Below are positions 8,201 to 17,086 of a DNA stretch of 24,382 bases, piece by piece; position 1 is the first letter of the stretch, and the number at the start of each line of letters is the position of its first letter. The DNA lies in the IMG/VR virus record IMGVR_UViG_3300032246_000269, positions 1 through 24,382 of that record; one strand, written 5' to 3'. Origin of the DNA: a virus. A program made the translations under genes and the position numbers. The notes under the pieces are model-generated. The model did no database searches and was not told the DNA's origin. It worked only from the letters and a program-made list of their open reading frames with translations.

Positions 8201-11200
8201 TTAGAAATCTAATAGGTGGTTCTTCAGATAGAATGCCTTATGAATATATGAGATCTATTGCATCTGGAAGAGGTTCATTTTGGAATAGAAACCCATTGCT
8301 TGCTCAAGGTGCTCCAGGAGAAAATCAAGTTGTTGGTCATATATATAGTCCAATGTTTACACGAAGAGTCGGAGCAGGTTCATCTGGCTCATCACCAAGA
8401 TTAAATCAAGAACAACTTGGTCAACACGGACTTTCTGTCAACTCATCTGGCGCATTATTTGATGCCTTACCTAACAACGTAATGACATTTGGAAAATCAT
8501 TTAATACCAAGTTAACTGCAGGAACAGCAACTTCACAAAATTGGTTTGATAGCGAACCCAGAGCGGAACATTTAGTAGGCCTTACAGACTTTTTATTATC
8601 TAAGGGAATACCTGCAAGCAATATAACAGCAATAAGATCAAGAGTAATGGCTAACATTAATTCAAAAATGTCAAGAATATCAGGAACAATTAATGATCGT
8701 CAATTTGGAGGCATTGTTACAAATGCTACAAGACAAGAATTAAGTCTTATTTCAAAATACGGATTTCCATCAGACTATGTTCCATCTGATATGAATACCT
8801 ATAAGAAACGTAGATTTGCTGCAGGCGGAGTTGTTGGAAATGTATTAAAGAGTACAGCGTTTAAAAACCTTGGTGCAAAATTTGGCAAAATAGGTGAATC
8901 ATGGGGAACCCAATCAATGACAATTGGAATGGGCAGAAAGCTTTTTGGTAGTTCTGGATTAACTCCTAAAGCACAAAACTTAATGTATGGAAAGCTTATA
9001 GAAAATCTTGAAAAAGAAAGACCATATGGATATGTAAAAGATGCACAGGGAAGTTTAAAAAATGCATTAGAGCCTCATGTTGTAGATACTCTATTAAAAT
9101 CAGCAGCATGGGATGTTTTGTCATCTGGTGGTAAAAGCCTAAGCAAAATTGATAGAGAAATATTAAGAACTCAATTTGCAGATTGGAATTCAAGTAAATG
9201 GACTCCTTCAACAACTAAAGTAAGAAAACAAATGTTTGGAATGAACAAAGGAGGAATAGTTCCAGGGTATGCAAATGGTGGAATGATTCCTAGATACGGT
9301 GTAGGCGGAGTTATTAAAGGACTAGCTTTAAGCGGTTTAGGTTCAGTGGCAGGACAAACATTAGGACAAATGAGTGGAATTCCAGGCGGAGGAAACATAG
9401 GAATGTTCCTTGGATCAATGTTAGGTCAAGGCTCTATGATGGGTGGAATGGGTATGCGCCAACCAAAGATGCCATTAGAAGGACCACGTATGGAAAATGG
9501 AATGTTTTCAAAAAACTTTTCAATGGAGCATCTTACAAAATCATTTGGTCCAGCAGAAAAACTTGCATCTAAATTAAATGCACTTGGATCAGCAGGAGGA
9601 AAATTCTCTGGAGTTTTAACAAGAATGGGACCAATTCTTGCAAGACTGCCCATGGCATTTAATCCAATTGGAATTGCAATTGCAGCAGTAACAGTAGCCA
9701 CAGTTGTTGGAATTAATCAATGGAAAAAACATCAAGAACAATTAAAATTAAATGCTTTAAGCTACGGCCTTACAGCCGATGCCGCTGCTAAAGCTGGATT
9801 AAAATATACGGACTATAATCAAAAAATTAAAGATAGCATTCAAAAATCAAAAGATTTAATGGAGGCTAATAAGCTTGCATATCAAAGTATGACCTCAGCT
9901 GGCATACCAATTAAGATGACAATTACAGAATATCAAAAGCTTAAGGATGAAGTTAAAGGCGCATATGAACAACAAATAAAATTAATTAACTCTACAAAAA
10001 ATTCAAAGCTAGGTGATGTTGCTGTACAACTTAAAGAACAACTTATTGCAGCAGGAATGTCAGCTGATGAAGCAACTAAGAAAATTTATGCAGCGTTTGC
10101 TTTATCTCAAAAATCTGGAATGGCTGCATCTGCAACTGTAGGAAATAAAGATTTTTCAGCAATTCAAGATGCTCAGGGTGCTGCGGTTGGTTCTCTTAAG
10201 GGATATAATTCAGCAGCAAGATTAGGTGAAGCTCAGGCACAAGTATCAGCTTTAAATACTTCATTAACAGCAATTGATGCAGGTATTTCTGAAATTATTT
10301 CTAAAAGCGAAGAAGCTGCAAGAAAAGATAAATCAGGACACACTGAAAAAATAAGTCAATACAACGCTGAATTAAAAATGATGGAAATGCTAAAAAAGAG
10401 TCAGTATGGACAAACTACTATTACAAAACAAACAATTAATGAAATGGCAAAAGCAAATCCAGCTATTAAAGAGTTGGCTAGCACATCAGATACTGTTGTA
10501 AGTGTTTGGCAAAAGCTTAGATTGCAGGCGGCAGGACTTGCAGGAGATCTTTCTAAATTAACTGCAGATCAAACAGCAGCACTTTATAATTTAAATAATG
10601 CAATAAGCCAACAAGTTATTGCAGCCAATAAGGGTACAAAAGCCAACCCTGGATTGCTAGCAGATGAATATAGCAAATTAGCTTCTTTACAAAAACAACG
10701 AGCAGCTGCAGCAAAAGATGCCGCTGGACAAAGTGCTAAAGCTGCGGGTGACTCTAAAGCGAGACTTAAGGAATTGCAAGATCAAATAGATTCAACTAAT
10801 AAATTAGCAGACTCTAGAATAAAAGCTTTAAATGCAGCAAAAGAAGATGCCGATCTTAATCGTGAAATGGAATCTGCAAGACTAGAAGTTCAATTTGCAG
10901 AATCTACAGGAAATACTCAACAGGCTGCTCAAGCAAGATTAAGATATCAATCTGCTGTTCAAAGCATGCAGACGACTGGGCAAACAAGAGCAATTCAAGC
11001 AGCAGCAGAAAAAGCAAATGCGGGACCACTTGCAGAAATTAAAAAAATTAATGATGCTAATGATAAGCTTGCTACAGCAGCATCAATTGCTGGGGAAAAC
11101 ATAGCTGCACTAGACAAACAAATATTAACACTTACAGGCACTATTGATAATTTAAATAATACACAAACTGCATATGGTCTTAATCTTGCAAAATGGTTAG

Positions 11201-12051
11201 ATGAGCACCCAAATGGAACTAAAGAACAGTTTGATCAAACTAACGTTGGAAAATATTTATCAGCAGGACTAGTTGCGCCAACAACGGCAGCGGGAGGTAA
11301 ACTACCAACCGCCTCTGCTGGCTACCCAGGAAAAAATGGATGGGTTGGGGCTACCTCACCAGCAGCATCCGCTTCAGATTTAGCCGTAAAGGGAATTAGT
11401 ACTGGTGGAGGAAACATCACAGCCAATGATATAGTAGTTGGAGGCAAGAGCCTTAAAGATGGAATTGGCGGAAATAAAGATTTCAATATTAAAATTAAAA
11501 CAACAACTAATGTTGCAGGCGTAGTTGGAAATATTTTTTCTGATGGGTTTAATCCTTATGATAGCAAATCTTATACAGTTTCTGCTGCAGATTTGGTTAA
11601 TCAAGGATTTTCAAAAGAAAATATTTTTAAAGGCCAGTCGGTCAGAATTAGTGGAAAAGATTACATACTAGACGGCGGTATTGATAAAAACGGAAATGTC
11701 CCTCTTAAAATTAAAAAAGCGGGATATGGAATGAAAGGACTTGATCCTAAAATCCCTACAGTTGTAGGAGATAGAGGTCCAGAGCTAGTCTTTGGTAATA
11801 TGGTTATTCCTAATTTATCTGATATCCCATATGCCAGCCCAAGCTATAATGTTCCATCTGGAGCAAAACAATTAGGATCATCAACAGCACCTTCAAGCGG
11901 ATCTACAGTTGTAGTTAATCAATCATTCTATCAAGCACAGGGTGAAAATACAGATGCATTTATGCGTAAGGTTACACAAGCAACTATTGCCGCAGTAGGA
12001 AAAGATGCTAAAATTAATAAATCACAAATAGGAGAGAGTAGAACAATATAA
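5257..12051 (+). CDS. Tail tape measure protein
   Basis: 2264 residues, the largest gene here. ATG 5257 follows AAGGAG (5238-5243) at a long spacing. The N-terminus is coiled-coil-like (1-140); residues about 205-450 match the TP901-1-type tape measure core (FKEADAELVRLTKVYGG ... FGKFQFARMNALFANL). Hydrophobic segments lie near 536-570 and 1466-1489. Glycine/proline linkers recur: VPGTGNTDTVPAMLTPGEFV (910-929), RRFAAGGVVGN (near 1186), KGGIVPGYANGGMIPRYG (1331-1348), and a VVGDRGPELV segment near 2169, motifs well known in tape measures. Between them sit globular-looking blocks (about 950-1185 and 1196-1328). Residues 1836-1968 are coiled coil. The protein sets tail length and is thought to help DNA pass the cell envelope. 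A lytic enzyme domain was looked for and not recognised. Its stop overlaps the next start (TAATG). Confidence 0.93.
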   Translation: MADENIVTNIVANANFSGLIADVNKITASLSKLQAQIIASDAKLANQVSVMNRSFGENLRRTGQFATHFVTLTSDVEKFGNNLDRGQMKLKQYFQTFQQHTKTQGGLIRDLAKQQVALQNAIIQPMGKNAQGLMQYSVHIPQGLDAVKNKTALARQELQIMNKVIQDGGVQMINWGKNTQWAGRQLTVGLTVPLAAFGMASAKAFKEADAELVRLTKVYGGVAATSAADLSKIRNEVSTTAKEISKAYGVSFKDTITLAADIAATGKQGNELLSSVKETSRLAVLGEVDRQDAMKATLAIQNTFKQNTDQLSASINFLNAVENQTSTSLADLIEAIPKAGPVIQGMGGSVKDLALYLTAMKEGGINAAEGANALKSALASLINPTKVAKEMFNKMGIDLGGIVTKNAGNLTGTILELQSALDTLDPLKKQQAIEQLFGKFQFARMNALFANLGRQGSQTLQVMDLMKASSQDLASVASRELGMVTESASGKYRRALEGLKADLAGMGEEFLKVQTFFINLTDGILKFVNKLPAPVKTILTLATGLTAVIGPLIMLTGVLANFFGYIIKGASHFRALFRGGEGWKMLTPEMLAANKAGSLIESTFYSDAKAATVLKTAIEGLIAEFTILQQKATAGQISVAPAFSTMAGTMVVPGGRQVNPNHPLLSPQDTRSMSHMNPVAGMTTDQKSTQTIFGVVPGAPKVNQKIGNNPQMYMSGDLPKIQGLTSIGGASTGIVAEEAAKWHAMTGALAMQSDAEIKILKQEVARTGLITSELSASYQALLPTMTNLVANAAKESAVIVTELQAGKLTVDQARAKIIALNTQVEGMLAGAAVDIAGQQGRSINLTSVPLLNQPVVNNAGKSNMKELARPGRTRNLLNQIAQGLGVKTFGAPYSTETTIPKRLNEGNIVPGTGNTDTVPAMLTPGEFVVNKEATAANLPLLHAINGGGQASGEGMALGGLALSFLERSALIGGVRKAGSRSVRNLIGGSSDRMPYEYMRSIASGRGSFWNRNPLLAQGAPGENQVVGHIYSPMFTRRVGAGSSGSSPRLNQEQLGQHGLSVNSSGALFDALPNNVMTFGKSFNTKLTAGTATSQNWFDSEPRAEHLVGLTDFLLSKGIPASNITAIRSRVMANINSKMSRISGTINDRQFGGIVTNATRQELSLISKYGFPSDYVPSDMNTYKKRRFAAGGVVGNVLKSTAFKNLGAKFGKIGESWGTQSMTIGMGRKLFGSSGLTPKAQNLMYGKLIENLEKERPYGYVKDAQGSLKNALEPHVVDTLLKSAAWDVLSSGGKSLSKIDREILRTQFADWNSSKWTPSTTKVRKQMFGMNKGGIVPGYANGGMIPRYGVGGVIKGLALSGLGSVAGQTLGQMSGIPGGGNIGMFLGSMLGQGSMMGGMGMRQPKMPLEGPRMENGMFSKNFSMEHLTKSFGPAEKLASKLNALGSAGGKFSGVLTRMGPILARLPMAFNPIGIAIAAVTVATVVGINQWKKHQEQLKLNALSYGLTADAAAKAGLKYTDYNQKIKDSIQKSKDLMEANKLAYQSMTSAGIPIKMTITEYQKLKDEVKGAYEQQIKLINSTKNSKLGDVAVQLKEQLIAAGMSADEATKKIYAAFALSQKSGMAASATVGNKDFSAIQDAQGAAVGSLKGYNSAARLGEAQAQVSALNTSLTAIDAGISEIISKSEEAARKDKSGHTEKISQYNAELKMMEMLKKSQYGQTTITKQTINEMAKANPAIKELASTSDTVVSVWQKLRLQAAGLAGDLSKLTADQTAALYNLNNAISQQVIAANKGTKANPGLLADEYSKLASLQKQRAAAAKDAAGQSAKAAGDSKARLKELQDQIDSTNKLADSRIKALNAAKEDADLNREMESARLEVQFAESTGNTQQAAQARLRYQSAVQSMQTTGQTRAIQAAAEKANAGPLAEIKKINDANDKLATAASIAGENIAALDKQILTLTGTIDNLNNTQTAYGLNLAKWLDEHPNGTKEQFDQTNVGKYLSAGLVAPTTAAGGKLPTASAGYPGKNGWVGATSPAASASDLAVKGISTGGGNITANDIVVGGKSLKDGIGGNKDFNIKIKTTTNVAGVVGNIFSDGFNPYDSKSYTVSAADLVNQGFSKENIFKGQSVRISGKDYILDGGIDKNGNVPLKIKKAGYGMKGLDPKIPTVVGDRGPELVFGNMVIPNLSDIPYASPSYNVPSGAKQLGSSTAPSSGSTVVVNQSFYQAQGENTDAFMRKVTQATIAAVGKDAKINKSQIGESRTI

Positions 12052-12509
12052 TGGCAATTACATTACCCGTAGGCTCAGTATTATATATTGACACATCAAC
12101 AAATGACACTCCTGTCTGGACTAAATTAAGTGAGCATAATAGAGATACCGTCAGCATTGATAACAATAGAATTGAAAAACAACAAAGAATGGCTAATGGA
12201 ACATTACGTAAAATTTTTACTGCTGATAAAAAAACTATCAGCACATCTTGGAGAATGCTTCCTTCATATACTACAATGACTGTAGACGGAGGATATGGCG
12301 CAGTTGATCTTAAAACCTTTTATCTTAATAAGGGAACAGGTTCATTTAAAGTTAAAATATCATATAATGCTTCTGCGGGGAGAGATGAAATACTAACAGT
12401 TGTATTTACACAATGTAGTCATACTCTAGTAAAAAGAAATGTTAAAGAAAAAGCATCAGACACACCACAAGAATTTTGGGATATGAGCATCGGCCTGGAA
12501 GAGGTATAA
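12051..12509 (+). CDS. Minor tail protein, probably distal tail
   Basis: 152 residues, ATG overlapping the tape measure stop. Almost entirely beta strand: VGSVLYIDTS, the W-T-K-L-S-E-H-N-R-D stretch, RKIFTADKKTISTSWRMLP, GSFKVKISYNA, EILTVVFTQCSHTLVKRN, ending WDMSIGLEEV. Size, strand content and location directly after the tape measure suggest a tube-like or distal tail ring protein linking the tube to the tip hub, as Dit proteins or lambda gpM/gpL do. No family-specific motif was recognised, so the assignment is positional. AGGAGAG lies about 13 bases before the start, within the tape measure gene. Confidence 0.6.
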   Translation: MAITLPVGSVLYIDTSTNDTPVWTKLSEHNRDTVSIDNNRIEKQQRMANGTLRKIFTADKKTISTSWRMLPSYTTMTVDGGYGAVDLKTFYLNKGTGSFKVKISYNASAGRDEILTVVFTQCSHTLVKRNVKEKASDTPQEFWDMSIGLEEV

Positions 12510-15500
12510 TGTTAAGTAATACAATAGCATTAGACGCTATCAATAAGTCTGTATCATATACTTCAATTCCAGGTTGCTGGCTTGAATACAATATGAATGA
12601 GATTATTGATGGAACAACAATTGTTGCTTCAACAGATGTAACATCTTATTCAGGAGACGCACTTCCTTTTCAAAAACTATTTCCAGTAAAAAGTATTATA
12701 GATCCACGTAGACCAAAAACGGCAGGTATTAAATACTTTATTATGAATAGCAGTGTTAATCAATATCCAACAATATATACGGCATCTAATGACATGACAT
12801 ATAGACTCTACTACCCTGGAGAAAAAACTCAATATAAATATTGGGTTAGCAAGAGAGCGTCTGGTACAAGTCTTTCTGGTTGTCTTTTGACCGTAGGATA
12901 TCCTGTTGCAAAGACAGCTGCTACAAATAAAATTACTATTAAGTTTGAAACATCTCACTCTAAGCCTACGGCATGGACAGTAAAGCTGACTAACCTATCT
13001 GGAGTAGAAACAACAATTGCAACAAATATTAGTGTGCCAGATTCAGGCGTAGTAGATTTATATTACAACGGATCGTCTTGGTCAACTACTGAATTTACAA
13101 CTCCTTCAATTCCAGTGGGAGTACAAACAATTAAAGTAGAAGTTACTTCAGTAAGCGTATCAAATGAATATCTAGGAGTAATTGAAATTGCTGCAAAGTG
13201 CGTAAAAGATGTTACTGAAAGGCTAGTTGGATTTGATGTAAGAAAACAATCATCTAATTCGTCAGATGGACTAACACCAGTTGGTATGGTAACAGCAAAT
13301 TCTTTAAGTCTTGATTTAAACTGTTATGATGGATCAGGATTAATATACGATAAAACATTTGCATTTAATAAAGATAAAATAAATCTTTATAAAAATATTA
13401 CAGTAAAACCATTTATTAAAATTAATGGCTCAGATTCAATACCCTATGGAATTTTTTACTCAACTGAAGAATTTTCTCTTTCAGAGTTTGGTGATGTTAA
13501 TATAACCGCATTAGATGGAGCTGGTTATCTCCAAAAGATAATGGCACCAGATATTTTAATGAGAGACTATTCTTCTCAAGCAATTATTAGAAGATTGTTA
13601 GATAGTGTAGGATTTACTAATTATAAATTTAATGCTGGCACAACTGATAACTCAACAATCACGCCTAAATTTTATTATACAAATAGCACAAAAACAATGT
13701 GGCAGCACATACAAGATCTTTGTAGTGACACTCAAATGATTGCAGTTTTTGACGAAAACGACATACTTCAATTTTATACAAGAGAATATATATTTGCTAA
13801 TAATACTTCAGACTTTAAATTTAGATATTCAAAAGTGGGAGATAACCAACCAAATATTGTTTCTTTAACAAAAACAACAGTTCCTTCAGCAAAAGCAATT
13901 AAGGTTAGATATACACCACAGCTTACATCACAATATTCATTTTCAGCAGACCCAGTATATGAAGCTGGAATCATACAGCTAGGTGCAGCAGCTTTAACAA
14001 AAACATTAGACTCATCATCTGGCACTGGAGCATCTATTTATACAGAGCCAGTATCAATTTATGATTCAGCAGTAGATCACGTATTTTATCAAAAAGCTGG
14101 ATACCTATTAATTAATAAAGAAATTATAGAATACGATGCAATTAAATATACATATCAAGTTTATAATACAACAACAGTAGAAGAAAAATGGATTACATCA
14201 GATGTAGATATTGCAAAATATCAGGGGCAATCAGTAGCTGGCACATTTAAACCTACTGGAGAATATAGAATTAAAACTAGAAATGCTTTTGGTTTATTAA
14301 CATCACCAGCAACGCATGAGGTAAATATTGCAGCAATTAAAAATAGATGGACAACTTATGTTTATGATAAAGATGCAAAAACTTCTACTTTAAATAATTC
14401 TTTGATATCTTTAGAATCTTCAAGTTCACAAAACTTAAGCGTTCCAAGATCGATGCTGACCGTTAATTCAACTATAACCTCTGCTCCAACTGCAACTAGC
14501 CCAACTAAGTATACAATATCTAGTACTGATGCAAAAGTTATTGCTACGGGATATAATAATTTTGTTGTAGCAACAAGTATGTATTTTCCAATAGCTAAAA
14601 ATGCAGATGGAACATCAACTGGCAATCAAATTTGTTCTGGAGGAATTGCCGTATGTCTAAATGGTGACAGCACGTCTGGATATATTGTTAGCGTTGAGCC
14701 ACCTCAAAGCGCAGTTGCAAGAAACTTAAAAGAACGTTGCGTTAAAATTCTTAAAGTTACAAATGGTGTTGCGACTCCTGTTCAAGATGACCAAACAGAT
14801 GCAAATCAATTTCAAAATATTCAAGGTGGACAATTATATAATATTCAGCTTAAAGTAAATAAAACAACATCAGGGTCAGAAACATTTTTAACATTTAAAT
14901 TAATGATTGATAATACTGAAATTGTAGCTATTGATAAATCTCCATTAGCTATAACAAATCGGGTTGGCCTTATTTCTGGATTAGGAACCGTTAGATATGA
15001 TTATTTATATACAGCCCCAATTACATCACAACAATTTATTACAAAAGAAATTTATAACCCACTTAAATCTTACTTAGGTCAGAACTCTTTTCTTGTTAAA
15101 AAGTTTTCAAGTTTTGTACTATCTGGATCTTCTCAAACAGAAGATATCGGATACATGGAAGAGTTTGGTCCAGTGGCAAGAGAAATATTAAAAATATCTT
15201 CACGCATAACATCTGGAGATAATGCGCCAGCAATTCCAAGATACCCCGTAATTACAATGAATCCTTTTGCAACAATTATAGGCTCAAATATAGATTCATT
15301 TTCAATGGAAGCTTATGTTCTAAACAACTCAGGCACATATACAATGCTGAGCGATGGAGAAACAAAATTCTTTAAAGTTATTGGAGATAGTATTGTTAAG
15401 TCTGATTCATTTGAATATCTTGATCCTACACTTACAGCAATAGATAAAGAAGAGCAATTTGCTTTCGACTCTAACTGGATTCAAAAAGAAACAGAAGCAA

Positions 15501-15757
15501 TACAGCTATCAAATTTTATGAAAACTCAATGGTCTAAACAACAAGATATTTTAGATATAGAGATATTTGCAAATCCCTTATTACAAATTGGAGATACGGT
15601 AGAGGTCTCATATCCCAATTCAAATTTATATTCTTCAGAAGACGTATCAATTCCAGCAGGATACTCAAGTGCAAAATATGTAGTTTTAGATATAAACCAC
15701 AGCTGGTCAGATGGCCCTTCAACTAAGATACTTTGTAGGTCGATTTATGTTAGCTAA
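12509..15757 (+). CDS. Tail hub / baseplate protein with lectin-like insert
   Basis: 1082 residues from ATG 12509, which overlaps the previous TAA; an in-frame TTG at 12476 is less likely. Residues 1-230 contain a beta-rich domain. From about 235 (V-T-E-R-L-V-G-F-D-V-R) to 440 the text resembles gp27/Tal-type hubs, with ITALDGAGYLQKIMAPDILM, RDYSSQAIIRRLLDSVGF and MWQHIQDLCSDTQMIAVFDE. Residues about 631-834 look like a LamG/concanavalin-type sandwich (FVVATSMYFPIA ... GGIAVCLNGDSTSGYIVSVE ... GQLYNIQLKVN). The C-terminus returns to the hub fold with SNFMKTQWSKQQDILDIEIF, L-L-Q-I-G-D-T-V-E-V and a closing D-I-N-H-S-W. The protein probably closes the tube and carries the fibres; the insert may bind surface sugars. 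Confidence 0.72.
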   Translation: MLSNTIALDAINKSVSYTSIPGCWLEYNMNEIIDGTTIVASTDVTSYSGDALPFQKLFPVKSIIDPRRPKTAGIKYFIMNSSVNQYPTIYTASNDMTYRLYYPGEKTQYKYWVSKRASGTSLSGCLLTVGYPVAKTAATNKITIKFETSHSKPTAWTVKLTNLSGVETTIATNISVPDSGVVDLYYNGSSWSTTEFTTPSIPVGVQTIKVEVTSVSVSNEYLGVIEIAAKCVKDVTERLVGFDVRKQSSNSSDGLTPVGMVTANSLSLDLNCYDGSGLIYDKTFAFNKDKINLYKNITVKPFIKINGSDSIPYGIFYSTEEFSLSEFGDVNITALDGAGYLQKIMAPDILMRDYSSQAIIRRLLDSVGFTNYKFNAGTTDNSTITPKFYYTNSTKTMWQHIQDLCSDTQMIAVFDENDILQFYTREYIFANNTSDFKFRYSKVGDNQPNIVSLTKTTVPSAKAIKVRYTPQLTSQYSFSADPVYEAGIIQLGAAALTKTLDSSSGTGASIYTEPVSIYDSAVDHVFYQKAGYLLINKEIIEYDAIKYTYQVYNTTTVEEKWITSDVDIAKYQGQSVAGTFKPTGEYRIKTRNAFGLLTSPATHEVNIAAIKNRWTTYVYDKDAKTSTLNNSLISLESSSSQNLSVPRSMLTVNSTITSAPTATSPTKYTISSTDAKVIATGYNNFVVATSMYFPIAKNADGTSTGNQICSGGIAVCLNGDSTSGYIVSVEPPQSAVARNLKERCVKILKVTNGVATPVQDDQTDANQFQNIQGGQLYNIQLKVNKTTSGSETFLTFKLMIDNTEIVAIDKSPLAITNRVGLISGLGTVRYDYLYTAPITSQQFITKEIYNPLKSYLGQNSFLVKKFSSFVLSGSSQTEDIGYMEEFGPVAREILKISSRITSGDNAPAIPRYPVITMNPFATIIGSNIDSFSMEAYVLNNSGTYTMLSDGETKFFKVIGDSIVKSDSFEYLDPTLTAIDKEEQFAFDSNWIQKETEAIQLSNFMKTQWSKQQDILDIEIFANPLLQIGDTVEVSYPNSNLYSSEDVSIPAGYSSAKYVVLDINHSWSDGPSTKILCRSIYVS

Positions 15758-15762
15758 AATGG

Positions 15763-15775
15763 TAGAATGTTAATA
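15763..15775 (+). promoter_or_regulatory. Candidate -10 box for a leaderless transcript
   Basis: TAGAAT (15763-15768) with TG one base before it (TGGTAGAAT) lies six bases upstream of ATG 15775. A start of transcription seven bases after the box would fall on the A of the ATG. No -35 box at normal spacing and no ribosome site are seen. Confidence 0.4.
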
Positions 15776-16140
15776 TGGCAACCAATAACCCTAAATTAAA
15801 ATTATTTGAGGATGACCCTCTTATCAAGGTTCTAAAAAAAGAGCATTATGATATTGTAGACCCATTTACTTATCAAATACGAGATGATGGAGCAGGAGCG
15901 GATCCAAAATTTGAAGCCACATTTTCTGCAGTAGTTGGAGATGATAATCCAGATGATCCAGAAGATCCAGATACTCCTAAAGATATACAAAAATTAGATG
16001 CTCCAAATCTTGAAGACATAACTCTGGTAAAATCAGAGATATATTATGATCAAAAAAAGGTTCCACATATTAGATTTATTTTTAATGTTAAAAACCATGT
16101 TGGTGATGAAGTAATAGGCGCATATGGAAAGGGAGGATAA
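15775..16140 (+). CDS. Small acidic protein of the tail-tip operon, function unknown
   Basis: 121 residues, not recognised. The N-terminus is charged (KLKLFEDDPLIKVLKKEHYD). Residues 62-74 are a very acidic proline run (DDNPDDPEDPDTP) that looks like a flexible linker, and the end is beta-rich (VPHIRFIFNVKNH). No ribosome site is visible before the ATG; only a -10-like box is present, so it may be read from a leaderless mRNA. Its place between the hub and a minor tail protein suggests a small structural or assembly part of the tail tip. It ends in GGGAGG, the ribosome site of the next gene. Confidence 0.6.
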   Translation: MATNNPKLKLFEDDPLIKVLKKEHYDIVDPFTYQIRDDGAGADPKFEATFSAVVGDDNPDDPEDPDTPKDIQKLDAPNLEDITLVKSEIYYDQKKVPHIRFIFNVKNHVGDEVIGAYGKGG

Positions 16141-16141
16141 G

Positions 16142-17086
16142 ATGAACATAAAGGGTGAATATGTATTTTACCAAGATGGTAAAGAAATTAGTCGCACTCC
16201 AAACCTACTTACTAAGTATGGTAAAAGATTTTTAACATCCTACTTAGCTGGCGTTGTACCATTTAACAACAAAGATATAGCAATAGGAATTGGAAACACT
16301 GCTGCCTCCGTAAATAACACTCAACTAGAATTTGAATTTTATAGATCTGCAGTTAATTTAGGAAGTATTGATATTCAGACAGATGCTGGAACTGGAGCAT
16401 CTACATATGCAGTTGTTTACAAAACAACAATTCCAGCAGACATAGTTGGAACAATATATGAAATAGGTCTTTTCCCAACAAGCACGGATGGTAATTCAGA
16501 CTACAGCAGTAGATTTATATCAACTTTTGAAAACAATTTAAACTGGCTTGATGATGCTGGAGCATCAGCAAATACTGTAACTACTCCAACACCAAGGATT
16601 GGTAATACCTGGTTTAGTATTAATGCAGCCGCTAACTCATCAAAAAAATATAGCCTGTCAACACCTTTTGATTTAACTGGCTATAGTCAAAATGATAGTT
16701 TAACATTAGCATTTAAGCAACAAGATACAAACTTAGATTATGTTTTTGTTAGATTTTATAGTTCTTCAACAGACTACTATGAAATACGGTTTGCTGGAGA
16801 TTCGTCATTGATTAATAAAGTTACGACATCTTTGTTAAGCAATTTGTATAGCTCTGGATTTACAGTAGGCTCTCCAGTCTCATCATCAATAATTAAGATA
16901 GCTATTGGCGCTAAAGCCAAATCTTCTGGCGCAACAAATGTTCTTCTTGATGGGCTTAGAATAAATGATGAAGATACATTTAATACATATTCATCTATAA
17001 TCAGTAGATCAGTTCTATCTAGCCCAATTACTAAATCTTACGGTAGAGAAATTGATGTAGAATATCGAATAGGACTTTCATTCTAA
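16142..17086 (+). CDS. Minor tail / baseplate protein
   Basis: 314 residues from ATG 16142, chosen over ATG 16124 because GGGAGG (16131-16136) sits at ideal spacing. Residues 1-110 (N-L-L-T-K-Y-G-K-R-F-L-T-S-Y-L-A-G, DIAIGIGNTAA, FEFYRSAV, YEIGLFP) match a pattern frequent in phage tail-tip proteins, where the author of a hub-bound fibre starts with a strand-rich collar. Residues about 135-300 form a separate beta sandwich (WFSINAAANSSKKYSLSTPF, YVFVRFYSSSTDYYEIRF, VLLDGLRIN) like carbohydrate-binding modules. A role in host recognition at the tip is inferred. Its stop overlaps the next start (TAATG). Confidence 0.6.
   Translation: MNIKGEYVFYQDGKEISRTPNLLTKYGKRFLTSYLAGVVPFNNKDIAIGIGNTAASVNNTQLEFEFYRSAVNLGSIDIQTDAGTGASTYAVVYKTTIPADIVGTIYEIGLFPTSTDGNSDYSSRFISTFENNLNWLDDAGASANTVTTPTPRIGNTWFSINAAANSSKKYSLSTPFDLTGYSQNDSLTLAFKQQDTNLDYVFVRFYSSSTDYYEIRFAGDSSLINKVTTSLLSNLYSSGFTVGSPVSSSIIKIAIGAKAKSSGATNVLLDGLRINDEDTFNTYSSIISRSVLSSPITKSYGREIDVEYRIGLSF

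Noticed and set aside
8421-9701. Several long reverse-strand open frames across the tape measure
   Set aside because: They are shadows of the forward gene: no ribosome sites, unusual composition, and the forward frame has clear motifs throughout.
12476-12508. TTG start for the tail hub 33 bases before the ATG
   Set aside because: ATG 12509 forms the TAATG overlap used repeatedly in this operon, and the 11 extra residues only mirror the end of the previous gene.
16124-16141. ATG 16124 as start of the minor tail protein
   Set aside because: ATG 16142 has GGGAGG at correct spacing; the earlier ATG precedes that site and has none of its own.
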